9,865 bases of DNA from Chloroflexota bacterium (GTDB taxonomy: Bacteria > Chloroflexota > Limnocylindria > Limnocylindrales > CSP1-4): the NCBI GenBank assembly GCA_015661135.1, contig JACVXW010000068.1, positions 1 through 9,865 of the forward strand, read 5' to 3'. Position 1 is the first letter of the stretch; the number at the start of each line of letters is the position of its first letter. A program made the translations under genes and the position numbers. Of this stretch, positions 4,368 through 9,865 are shown in pieces. The notes under the pieces are model-generated. The model was not told the DNA's origin. It saw only the letters and a list, made by a program, of their open reading frames with translations, and made no database searches.

Positions 4368-6125
4368 ATGGAAACCCTGCTCGATCTGCTCGATGAGGCC
4401 GTCGCCAGGTTCGGCGAGCGCCCGGCCCTCGGTATTCGCCGCGACGACGGCACGTCCCAGGGCTGGACCTACAGCGAGTTTGCCCGGCGTGCCCGCATTG
4501 CGGCCTGGCGGCTCCGGTCGCTCGGACTGGAGCCCGGCGATCGCCTGCTGACCTGGTCGCCATCCTGCCCGGAACTCGCCGCCGCCTACTTCGGGGCGAT
4601 GCGGGCCCGGCTCGTCATCGTCCCACTCGACCTCCGGATGTCGACCGATGCGATCGAGGGCATCGTCCGGGCCAGCGACGCCCGGCACCTGGTCCTGGGT
4701 ACCGGCCGCGACGCCCCGGACCCGCGCGACGCCAGGCTGGAAGTGATGCCTACGACAACGGTGGACGCCCTGTGCGCCGATCCCGACGGGTCCTTCCCCC
4801 AGGACTGGGAGGCGCAACTCGCGACCTGGCCACGCCCGGCACCGGCGGACATCTGGGAGCTCGTGTTCACTTCCGGGACCACGGGGACGCCCAAGGGGGT
4901 GATGCTCGGCCACGACAACGTGAGCGCGTCCATCGCGACGTTCCACCTGATCGTGCCGCCAATGGAACACCGGATCGTGTCCCTCCTGCCGCTCAGCCAC
5001 CTCCTCGAGCAGGCGGTGGGCCTCTTCTACGCCATGTCCGTAGGGGCGGACATCCTGTACGTCCGAAGCCGGAACCCGCGGGTAATCTTTGAGGCGCTTC
5101 GCGAGCACCGGGTGACCACCCTGATCGTCGTGCCCCAGGTCCTCGACCTCTTCTGGAGCGCCATCGAGCGCGAGGTCGAGAAGCGCGGCCGGCTCGGCGC
5201 CTTCAACATGCTCCGGGCGATCGGCCGCCGCCTGCCCGCGTGGGTGCGGCGGCGGCTATTCTCGAGTGTCCACGCCCACCTCGGCGGCCACTTCCGGCTG
5301 TTCCTGTCGTCCGGGGCATTCCTGCCGCCGGCCCTCCAGCAGAGCTGGGAGGACCTTGGGGTCACCGTCCTCCAGGGTTACGGGGCCACGGAGACCGGCA
5401 CGGGCACCTGCACGACCCTGACGGACCATGTGCCGGGGACGGTGGGGCGGCCGCCGGAGGGCGTCAGCTTGCGTCTGGCGGAGGACGGCGAGGTCCAGTT
5501 CTCGGGCCCCACGCTCTTCCACGGCTACTGGAACGCGCCCGAGAAGACGGCCGAGGCCTTCACGCCGGACGGCTGGTATCGGACCGGCGACATCGGCCGC
5601 CTCGATGATGGCCGCCGCCTGATCCTGTCCGGCCGGAAGAAGGACATCATCGTCCTGCCGAACGGGTTCAACGTCTATCCCGAGGACATCGAGAATGCCC
5701 TCCGGATCGCCGGGATCCGCGACTCCGTGGTCCTCGAGACCAGCCCGGGCCGGATCGAGGCCGTCGTCCTGGCGCCCGGAACCCACGGCCTCCCGCAGGC
5801 CGGCAGCCCGGCATCGAACCCCCCGTCCGAGGCGGCCACGGCTCCGCCGGCGAGCTCGCCCGGCGTCGCGCCCGGTGGGGCACCCGGTGGCCGGCAAGCC
5901 GCCGAGATCGAGGATCCGGCCGAGACCCGGAGACGCATCGATGTCGCCGTCAAGGCAGCCAATTCGTCACTCGGGCCGAACCAGCGGATCGCGGCCTGGC
6001 GCCTCTGGCCGGAGATCGATTTCCCGCGGACGCACACCCTGAAGGTGAAACGTGACCGGGTTCGGGCCTGGGCGGCGGTCGAGACGCCCCTGCCGACCAC
6101 CGAAGCCGGTGGCACGACCGCCTAG
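4368..6125 (+). CDS. AMP-forming acyl-CoA synthetase (long-chain fatty-acid-CoA ligase-like)
   Basis: This 585-residue adenylate-forming enzyme would activate a carboxylic acid, probably a fatty acid, with ATP to an acyl-AMP and then pass it to CoA. The core motifs are intact and in order: TSGTTGTPKGVM at 168-179 (ATP loop), YGATETG at 338-344, WYRTGD at 403-408, SGRKKDIIVLPNGFNVYPEDIE at about 421-442, and a C-terminal HTLKVKR at 556-562 holding the likely catalytic lysine (K559 or K561). The GRKKDIIV-PNG-NVYPEDIE wording resembles long-chain acyl-CoA synthetases of the FAA1/FadD type, but the substrate cannot be read from sequence. Residues about 468-515 of the C-terminal domain form a Pro/Ala/Gly/Ser-rich insert that is unusual there. 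The ATG start has GAGGGA about 7 nt upstream. The gene follows the small membrane protein and converges on the unknown gene ending at 6133. Confidence 0.9.
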   Translation: METLLDLLDEAVARFGERPALGIRRDDGTSQGWTYSEFARRARIAAWRLRSLGLEPGDRLLTWSPSCPELAAAYFGAMRARLVIVPLDLRMSTDAIEGIVRASDARHLVLGTGRDAPDPRDARLEVMPTTTVDALCADPDGSFPQDWEAQLATWPRPAPADIWELVFTSGTTGTPKGVMLGHDNVSASIATFHLIVPPMEHRIVSLLPLSHLLEQAVGLFYAMSVGADILYVRSRNPRVIFEALREHRVTTLIVVPQVLDLFWSAIEREVEKRGRLGAFNMLRAIGRRLPAWVRRRLFSSVHAHLGGHFRLFLSSGAFLPPALQQSWEDLGVTVLQGYGATETGTGTCTTLTDHVPGTVGRPPEGVSLRLAEDGEVQFSGPTLFHGYWNAPEKTAEAFTPDGWYRTGDIGRLDDGRRLILSGRKKDIIVLPNGFNVYPEDIENALRIAGIRDSVVLETSPGRIEAVVLAPGTHGLPQAGSPASNPPSEAATAPPASSPGVAPGGAPGGRQAAEIEDPAETRRRIDVAVKAANSSLGPNQRIAAWRLWPEIDFPRTHTLKVKRDRVRAWAAVETPLPTTEAGGTTA

Positions 6126-6132
6126 ACCACAG

Positions 6133-6795
6133 CTAGTTCGGGACCGGGACCTCGATGCCGAGCGTCCGCAGCGCAGCCACGATCGAGGCCGTCCCGGGGT
6201 CGGGCGAGTTCGACGGCGACCAACTGAAGAAAGCGGCGGTCGAGCCCACGACGCGAACGATGAACTGGGCGTCGGTCGCGAACTGCACGCGCCCGACCCC
6301 GCTGGCGATGTAGGCCGCTTGCTCCTCGGCGGCGGCCAGGGCGGCGGCCGGACTTGCGAACTCGTAGATCAGGATCAGGCCGCGGTCAGGATCGGCCGGC
6401 AGGATCGCCCGCAGGAGGATCCGCGGGGCGGTCGCGAAGGCCGGCGCCTCGGCGGGCCGGTAGGACCCGGTGCCGTCCTCCGACGGGACGCCCTGTGCGG
6501 CCAGGGCGCGGGTGACATCGCCCTTCGTGAGGGCCGCGGCGCCGCCGGCCGGGCCGGTCGTCGTTCCCACGGGAGGGAACGTGGCCGAGCCGGGGGGCAC
6601 GGCCCGCCCACTGGCGAGCGCGCCGAAGACCAGGACGCCGAGGACGACGAGCAGCGCCAGCCGCAGCGCGCGGCGATTCGGCGAGGCTGCAGCGGCACCG
6701 GACGCGTCGGGCGGACCCCCGGACCCGGGCGGCTGAGCCGCGGACCCGGGCGACACGTCAGGCTCCGGCGGCCTCGGCGGCCATGGATCGCTCAT
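6133..6795 (-). CDS. Single-pass membrane protein of unknown function
   Basis: I do not recognise this 220-residue protein. Residues 1-40 are Pro/Gly/Ser-rich and should be cytosolic; 43-62 (LRLALLVVLGVLVFGALASG) form one membrane helix; 63-85 are another low-complexity stretch; and 88-220 look like a compact alpha/beta domain. That domain includes RGLILIYEFASPAAALAAAEEQ, then VQFATDAQFIVRVVGSTAAFFSW, and ends at a conserved-looking ALRTLGIEVPVPN. The shape suggests an anchored extracytoplasmic domain with no visible enzyme motif. The ATG at 6795 overlaps the HIT stop by 4 nt (ATGA), which favours it over an upstream in-frame start at 6867 inside the HIT gene and implies coupled translation. 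Its stop lies 7 nt from that of the convergent acyl-CoA ligase. Confidence 0.75.
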   Translation of the reverse strand: MSDPWPPRPPEPDVSPGSAAQPPGSGGPPDASGAAAASPNRRALRLALLVVLGVLVFGALASGRAVPPGSATFPPVGTTTGPAGGAAALTKGDVTRALAAQGVPSEDGTGSYRPAEAPAFATAPRILLRAILPADPDRGLILIYEFASPAAALAAAEEQAAYIASGVGRVQFATDAQFIVRVVGSTAAFFSWSPSNSPDPGTASIVAALRTLGIEVPVPN

Positions 6796-7151
6796 CCCGG
6801 CGGCCATCCGAAGGCGCGGCCGCCCATCAGGTGGAAGTGGAGATGATCGACCGTCTGACCGCCCCATGTCCCCACGTTCGTGACGATCCGGTAGCCCGCG
6901 GTGGCGATGCCCTGCCCGCGAGCGATCTCGGCACCCATGGCGAAAATCCGGCCGAGCAGTTCCCCGTCCTCGACTGACAGGTCCGCCGCCGACGTGATGT
7001 GGCGCTTCGGCATCAGGAGGACGTGCGTCGGGGCGCGCGGCGCGATGTCACGGATCGCGAGCACCGCCGTGTCCTCCTTCACCACGGCGGACGGCAGCTC
7101 GCGGGCGACGATCCGGCAGAACAGGCAATCGGGGACGCGGTCGGCGCTCAT
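6792..7151 (-). CDS. HIT family protein (HINT-like nucleotide hydrolase)
   Basis: This 119-residue protein has the histidine-triad motif HLHFHL at 103-108 within QTVDHLHFHLMGGR, the active site of HINT-type purine nucleoside phosphoramidases. N-terminal DCLFCRIV has a CxxC pair (C9, C12) found in zinc-binding HINT members, and HVLLMPKRHI at 43-52 is also typical. The length is normal for the family. HINT proteins hydrolyse AMP-linked phosphoramidates and aminoacyl-adenylates; the natural substrate here is unknown. The gene starts 4 nt after the stop of the upstream membrane protein, and GGTGAG just upstream overlaps that stop codon and can serve as ribosome-binding site. HIT genes often lie between prmA and rpsU in this neighbourhood. 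Confidence 0.92.
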   Translation of the reverse strand: MSADRVPDCLFCRIVARELPSAVVKEDTAVLAIRDIAPRAPTHVLLMPKRHITSAADLSVEDGELLGRIFAMGAEIARGQGIATAGYRIVTNVGTWGGQTVDHLHFHLMGGRAFGWPPG

Positions 7152-7155
7152 CGGC

Positions 7156-7617
7156 TCACCAGAGCGTCGGCTTGGTGCTCATCAGGAACGCGATCGTCCC
7201 GATCATGCCGGCCATCGCATAGGAAACGTATCGCTGGCGACGCGCCCGGATTACCCATGTGTGATCGTCTGCCGCTGCCCGAATTCCCAGCAAGGGCCGC
7301 AGGCGCGGGCGCTGGATGAAGAACGCGATGACGAGGTTGAGGGCGTAGATCGCGAGGGCCACGAGGAGCCACGGCTTTGACAGCAGCGAGGAACCGAGGA
7401 TCGTGACAAGCCCAAAGCCGGTGATCGCCAGCCCGATGCCCACGATCATCGTCCCGCTGGATTGCATGGCGAGCAGGGCTTTGACGGCCGGGCTGCCGGA
7501 CTCGGCAGTGGCCCGCCGGGCGCGCAGGGCGAACGGCAGGAAAACGGACGGCAGGAACAGGCTGACGGCAAGCACCACGTGGACCGCGAGGAGGACCGGG
7601 AGGAGCGATGACGGCAT
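7156..7617 (-). CDS. Four-helix integral membrane protein (DUF2269-like)
   Basis: This 153-residue protein has four hydrophobic helices at about 5-31, 54-75, 82-101 and 131-147. The first contains AVHVVLAVSLFLPSVFLPFAL, with an early histidine of the kind seen in small predicted membrane proteins of the DUF2269 type. Short basic loops separate the helices. No enzymatic motif is visible and I assign no function. The family hint is tentative. The ATG at 7617 has no good Shine-Dalgarno but stands 7 nt after TACAAT, so it may begin a new leaderless transcript that also carries the HIT gene 4 nt downstream and the gene after it. prmA ends 27 nt upstream. Confidence 0.75.
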   Translation of the reverse strand: MPSSLLPVLLAVHVVLAVSLFLPSVFLPFALRARRATAESGSPAVKALLAMQSSGTMIVGIGLAITGFGLVTILGSSLLSKPWLLVALAIYALNLVIAFFIQRPRLRPLLGIRAAADDHTWVIRARRQRYVSYAMAGMIGTIAFLMSTKPTLW

Positions 7618-7630
7618 CGACCCGATTGTA
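7618..7630 (-). promoter_or_regulatory. TACAAT box 7 nt before ATG 7617 (leaderless promoter candidate)
   Basis: On the minus strand TACAAT (5 of 6 to TATAAT) occupies 7630-7625, followed by CGGGTCG and the ATG at 7617. That distance puts transcription initiation on the start codon. It lies in the 27-nt gap after prmA, so the membrane protein, HIT and unknown genes may form their own unit inside the longer run of genes. No -35 match is visible. Confidence 0.5.
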
Positions 7631-7644
7631 CGGGCGACCCCCCG

Positions 7645-8625
7645 TCAGGGCTTCGGGACGGGCAACGACGCGCGCCGCGCGACCAGCGCGACCCAGTCGC
7701 CCTCCTCGGAGCGCTCGATGACGTCGAGTCCGGCGCGGCTGAACGCCTCGGTGACTTCGACTTCGCGATCCACGAAGATCCCGGACGCAACGAGCAGGCC
7801 GCCCGGCCGAACCTCGTCCCGGAGCGGTCCCGCCAGCGCCACGAGGACCGAGGCGATCAGGTTGGCCAGCACGACGTCGAAGGCTGGCTCGCCGCTTGGA
7901 AGTGACCGCGCGCGGGCGTGGATCCGTCGGCCCAGGCCGTTGCGACGGGCATTGGCCAGCGTGGCCTCGATCGCGATCGGGTCGATGTCCACGCCGAGGA
8001 CCTGTGCGGCGCCGAGCCGCGCCGCCGCGATTGCCAGGATCCCGGATCCGCAGCCCACGTCCAGGACTCGCGTCCCAGCGAGCGCGCCGCCCGTCGCGAC
8101 CCCCTCGATCGCGGCGAGACAGAGGCGCGTCGTGGGGTGCAGGCCCGTTCCGAATGCCATGCCGGGATCCATGGCCAGGACGACGTCGTCGGGCAGCGCC
8201 CGATGGCGCCGCCACGTCGGGCGGATGACGAGCCGATTCCCCACTCGCATGACCGGGAAGTGCGCCTTCCACGCCTCGGCCCAGTCGGCCTCGTCCACGA
8301 GGCGGGTCCGGAGCTCCCCGATCGGGCGCAGCCCGAAGGCCTGGAGGTGGGAGAGCGCGGCCTCGGCTTCCCGGGCCGCCCGGTGCGCTGCCGCGGCGTC
8401 CCGGGCCGGGACGTAGGCCCGGACGATCGCCGGCCGCGAGGGGTCGATGCGGGCGCCCAGCCCCTCGTCCACGAGCTCGAAGGCGGGCTCCACGCTCGTC
8501 CCGCCGGGTGCCACCCGGCCCAGGATCTCGCTGATGGCCTCGACCGCCTCGATGTCGGCCTCCACGGCGAGCTCGAGCCAGGCTGCGCCGGGACGACCCT
8601 CGCCGGCCGTCGGTCGTTTCGGCAT
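7645..8625 (-). CDS. prmA: Ribosomal protein L11 methyltransferase PrmA
   Basis: PrmA uses S-adenosylmethionine to trimethylate ribosomal protein uL11. The 326-residue product has an N-terminal substrate-recognition domain (about 14-95), a linker with ADWAEAWKAHFPVMRVGNRLVIRPTW, and a class I methyltransferase domain. Motifs are intact: DPGMAFGTGLHPTT at 153-166, VLDVGCGSG at 187-195, VDIDP at 212-216 and VVLANLIA at 251-258. Length is slightly above the usual 290-315. The start ATG shares its A with the dnaJ stop (TGATG), showing coupled translation with dnaJ. dnaJ-prmA is a widespread pair. In Firmicutes rsmE often follows; here a membrane protein gene does. Confidence 0.94.
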   Translation of the reverse strand: MPKRPTAGEGRPGAAWLELAVEADIEAVEAISEILGRVAPGGTSVEPAFELVDEGLGARIDPSRPAIVRAYVPARDAAAAHRAAREAEAALSHLQAFGLRPIGELRTRLVDEADWAEAWKAHFPVMRVGNRLVIRPTWRRHRALPDDVVLAMDPGMAFGTGLHPTTRLCLAAIEGVATGGALAGTRVLDVGCGSGILAIAAARLGAAQVLGVDIDPIAIEATLANARRNGLGRRIHARARSLPSGEPAFDVVLANLIASVLVALAGPLRDEVRPGGLLVASGIFVDREVEVTEAFSRAGLDVIERSEEGDWVALVARRASLPVPKP

Positions 8626-9734
8626 CAGCCGAGGGCGTCGCGAACCCGGTCCAGGATCCCGCCGCCGTCTGCCACGATCTCGCCGGACACATCGGCGTAT
8701 GCCTTGAGCGCATCGCGTTCGGCCTTCGAGAGGCGCGTTGGAACCGCGACGTCCACGATGACGTGGAGATCGCCACGCGACCCCGTTCGACGCAGGTGCG
8801 GCACGCCCCGGCCGCGCAGCCGGATCTCCGTCCCGGGCTGCGTCCCCGGCTTGACCTCGACGTCCTCCTCACCCTCCACGGTGGGGACGACGATCCGTGT
8901 CCCGAGCGCCGCCTGGGCGATCCCCACCGTCGCCTCGAAATAGAGTTCGGTGCCGTCCCGCTTGAGCTGGGCATGCGGCGCGACGTGGACCGCCACGTAC
9001 AGGCTGCCGGCCGGGCCGCCGCGCGGTCCCACCTCGCCCTCGTTGGAGATCCGGATCTGGTGCCCCTCATCGATCCCCGGCGGGATCGTCACGCGGAGGT
9101 TCCTGCGGCGCTCGGTCCGCCCGTCGCCGCGGCAGGTCTCGCATGGCGACTCAACCATTTTGCCGTTGCCGTGGCAGCGCGGGCAGGCCGTCACGTTGAC
9201 CATCTGGCCGAGCATCGTCTGGCGGACCGATCGGACCTCACCCCGGCCGTTGCACTGGGTGCACGCCACGGCTTGCGTGCCAGGTTTGGCCCCCGAGCCG
9301 TCGCAGGTCTCGCAGCGACCGAGAACCGGGAACACGAGCTCCTTCTCGGTCCCCAGGACTGCCTCCGTGAAGGTGATCCGGAGGTCGTAGCGGAGATCCG
9401 AGCCCGCGGCCGGGCGCCCGCGACGGCCGGCCTGCGCGCCCGCTGCGCCGCCGAAGAAGGCATCGAAGATGTCGGCAAAGCCACCGAATCCGCCGATGTT
9501 CGGGTCGCCCTCCAGACCGGCGCTGCCGAACACGTCATAGCGCTGCCGCCGCTCGGGATCAGACAGGACCTGGTAGGCCTCGTTGATCTCCTTGAACCGC
9601 GCCTGCGCCTCAGCGTCCTGGTTGACGTCGGGGTGCCACTGCTGGGCGAGCTTCCGGAACGCCTTCTTGACATCGGCGTCCGTGGCTCCCCGCTCGACGC
9701 CCAGCGTCGCGTAGTAGTCCTTCGTCGTTGCCAT
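8625..9734 (-). CDS. dnaJ: Chaperone protein DnaJ
   Basis: DnaJ is the Hsp40 co-chaperone that delivers unfolded clients to DnaK and stimulates its ATPase. The 369-residue protein is complete and type I. It has a J domain at about 5-70 with HPD at 34-36, a Gly/Phe-rich stretch at about 75-105, and four CxxCxGxG zinc repeats at 141-148, 158-165, 184-191 and 198-205. C-terminal substrate-binding domains follow (TIPPGIDEGHQIRISNEGE, then the second barrel and VPTRLSKAERDALKAY). No grpE or dnaK lies next to it in the window. The ATG at 9734 has no clear Shine-Dalgarno but a TAGACT box lies 9 nt upstream. I saw no CIRCE heat-shock inverted repeat in the 73-nt divergent spacer, so HrcA control is not indicated. 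Confidence 0.96.
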   Translation of the reverse strand: MATTKDYYATLGVERGATDADVKKAFRKLAQQWHPDVNQDAEAQARFKEINEAYQVLSDPERRQRYDVFGSAGLEGDPNIGGFGGFADIFDAFFGGAAGAQAGRRGRPAAGSDLRYDLRITFTEAVLGTEKELVFPVLGRCETCDGSGAKPGTQAVACTQCNGRGEVRSVRQTMLGQMVNVTACPRCHGNGKMVESPCETCRGDGRTERRRNLRVTIPPGIDEGHQIRISNEGEVGPRGGPAGSLYVAVHVAPHAQLKRDGTELYFEATVGIAQAALGTRIVVPTVEGEEDVEVKPGTQPGTEIRLRGRGVPHLRRTGSRGDLHVIVDVAVPTRLSKAERDALKAYADVSGEIVADGGGILDRVRDALG

Positions 9735-9749
9735 GCAGCCGGAAGTCTA
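9735..9749 (-). promoter_or_regulatory. TAGACT box 9 nt before dnaJ ATG
   Basis: On the minus strand TAGACT (9749-9744, 4 of 6 to TATAAT) is followed by 9 nt and the dnaJ ATG. Transcription would begin at or within two or three bases of the start codon. There is no -35 match and no purine-rich ribosome-binding site, in line with three other starts in the window. Confidence 0.4.
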
Positions 9750-9753
9750 CGGG

Positions 9754-9782
9754 CGACCGGCCGGACGGTGCGTCCGGCGTCG
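9754..9782. promoter_or_regulatory. Inverted repeat between divergent dnaJ and the gene at 9808
   Basis: GCCGGAC (9760-9766) and GTCCGGC (9772-9778) form a perfect 7-bp dyad around a 5-nt centre. CGAC (9754-9757) and GTCG (9779-9782) add four pairs past a 2-nt bulge. The dyad lies midway between the two divergent TAnnnT boxes, where both -35 regions would be, so it is well placed as a shared operator. It does not match CIRCE (TTAGCACTC-N9-GAGTGCTAA). No terminator role makes sense here, because both genes read away from it. Confidence 0.45.
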
Positions 9783-9794
9783 CGGGCGGCGGGC

Positions 9795-9807
9795 TACCAT
9801 CCGGAAC
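9795..9807 (+). promoter_or_regulatory. TACCAT box 7 nt before ATG 9808
   Basis: TACCAT at 9795-9800 (4 of 6 to TATAAT) is followed by CCGGAAC and then the ATG at 9808. The spacing equals that at 3858 and 7617 and suggests a leaderless message for the divergent gene. Confidence 0.4.
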
Positions 9808-9865
9808 ATGGACGCGCCGCGCCTGACCGTCGCCCTGACCGTGGACGCCGACTTCATGTCCGACT
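9808..9865 (+). CDS. Start of a divergent gene, cut by window edge (possible polysaccharide deacetylase)
   Basis: Nineteen complete codons are visible, reading MDAPRLTVALTVDADFMSD. The LTVALTVDAD core faintly resembles the first NodB-homology motif of polysaccharide deacetylases, where an aspartate after a beta strand acts in catalysis, but 19 residues cannot establish this. The ATG stands 7 nt after a TACCAT box, and there is no Shine-Dalgarno apart from a weak CGGAA. It diverges from dnaJ across a 73-nt spacer holding an inverted repeat. Confidence 0.55.
   Translation, partial: MDAPRLTVALTVDADFMSD

Noticed and set aside
3327..5108. 593-codon open frame on the minus strand
   Set aside because: It runs through the rpsU leader and promoter, the intergenic repeats and antisense to the acyl-CoA ligase. 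Composition is Arg/Pro/Gly-rich and no family is recognisable; long chance frames are expected at this G+C.
6052..6846. 264-codon plus-strand frame overlapping the end of the acyl-CoA ligase
   Set aside because: It is antisense to the unknown membrane protein, whose start is fixed by the ATGA overlap with HIT. The plus-strand translation is Arg/Gly-rich without structure.
7148..9070. 640-codon open frame on the minus strand across dnaJ, prmA and the membrane gene
   Set aside because: It is an alternative frame of well-supported genes and translates to Arg/Gly/Pro-rich sequence without motifs.
9735..9807. CIRCE or other heat-shock element upstream of dnaJ
   Set aside because: I looked for TTAGCACTC-N9-GAGTGCTAA and found nothing similar; the dyad present is GC-rich and unrelated.
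1..9865. CRISPR array, transposase, prophage or toxin-antitoxin genes
   Set aside because: No regularly spaced direct repeats with spacers, no transposase or integrase motifs and no small toxin-antitoxin pair were seen on either strand.

Overview
The window is about 70% G+C, densely coding and entirely bacterial. It carries a bS21 gene and a 7TM-HD c-di-AMP phosphodiesterase of the PgpH type, arranged with dnaJ, prmA, a HIT gene, yqeY and ybeY. High-GC Actinobacteria normally lack bS21 and PgpH. The mix fits best with a high-GC Chloroflexota, possibly of the Limnocylindria/Ellin6529 kind. That assignment is inference from gene content and composition only.

Layout, right to left on the minus strand: dnaJ (9734-8625), prmA (8625-7645), a four-helix membrane protein (7617-7156), a HIT-family protein (7151-6792) and a single-pass membrane protein of unknown function (6795-6133). 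Most of these touch or overlap and look like one or two transcription units. A plus-strand pair follows: a small three-helix membrane protein (3898-4221, probably starting at 3858 through a frameshift) and an AMP-forming acyl-CoA ligase (4368-6125), whose stop lies 7 nt from the stop of the convergent unknown gene. The minus-strand cluster then resumes with rpsU (3301-3116), yqeY (2974-2480), pgpH (2478-262) and ybeY (265 to the window edge, partial). At the right edge a divergent plus-strand gene begins at 9808 and is cut after 19 codons.

The minus-strand genes are mostly a recognisable protein quality-control, translation and ribosome-maturation neighbourhood: a DnaJ co-chaperone, the methyltransferase of ribosomal protein L11, small-subunit protein bS21, a GatB/YqeY-type protein, a c-di-AMP hydrolase and the rRNA-processing endonuclease YbeY. 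The acyl-CoA ligase and the small membrane protein interrupt it on the opposite strand and look like an insertion into an ancestral cluster.

The most interesting signals are regulatory. Four gene starts (3858, 7617, 9734, 9808) have a TAnnnT box 7-9 nt before the ATG and no convincing Shine-Dalgarno, which suggests leaderless transcription. rpsU is the contrast: it has a good -35/-10 promoter, a leader of about 119 nt with a strong hairpin, a perfect 9-nt Shine-Dalgarno and an inferred TTG start. YqeY lacks about 10 residues that its family has near the N-terminus, and the small membrane protein shows a one-base frameshift signature at a run of five G. I did not find a convincing new multi-gene system.
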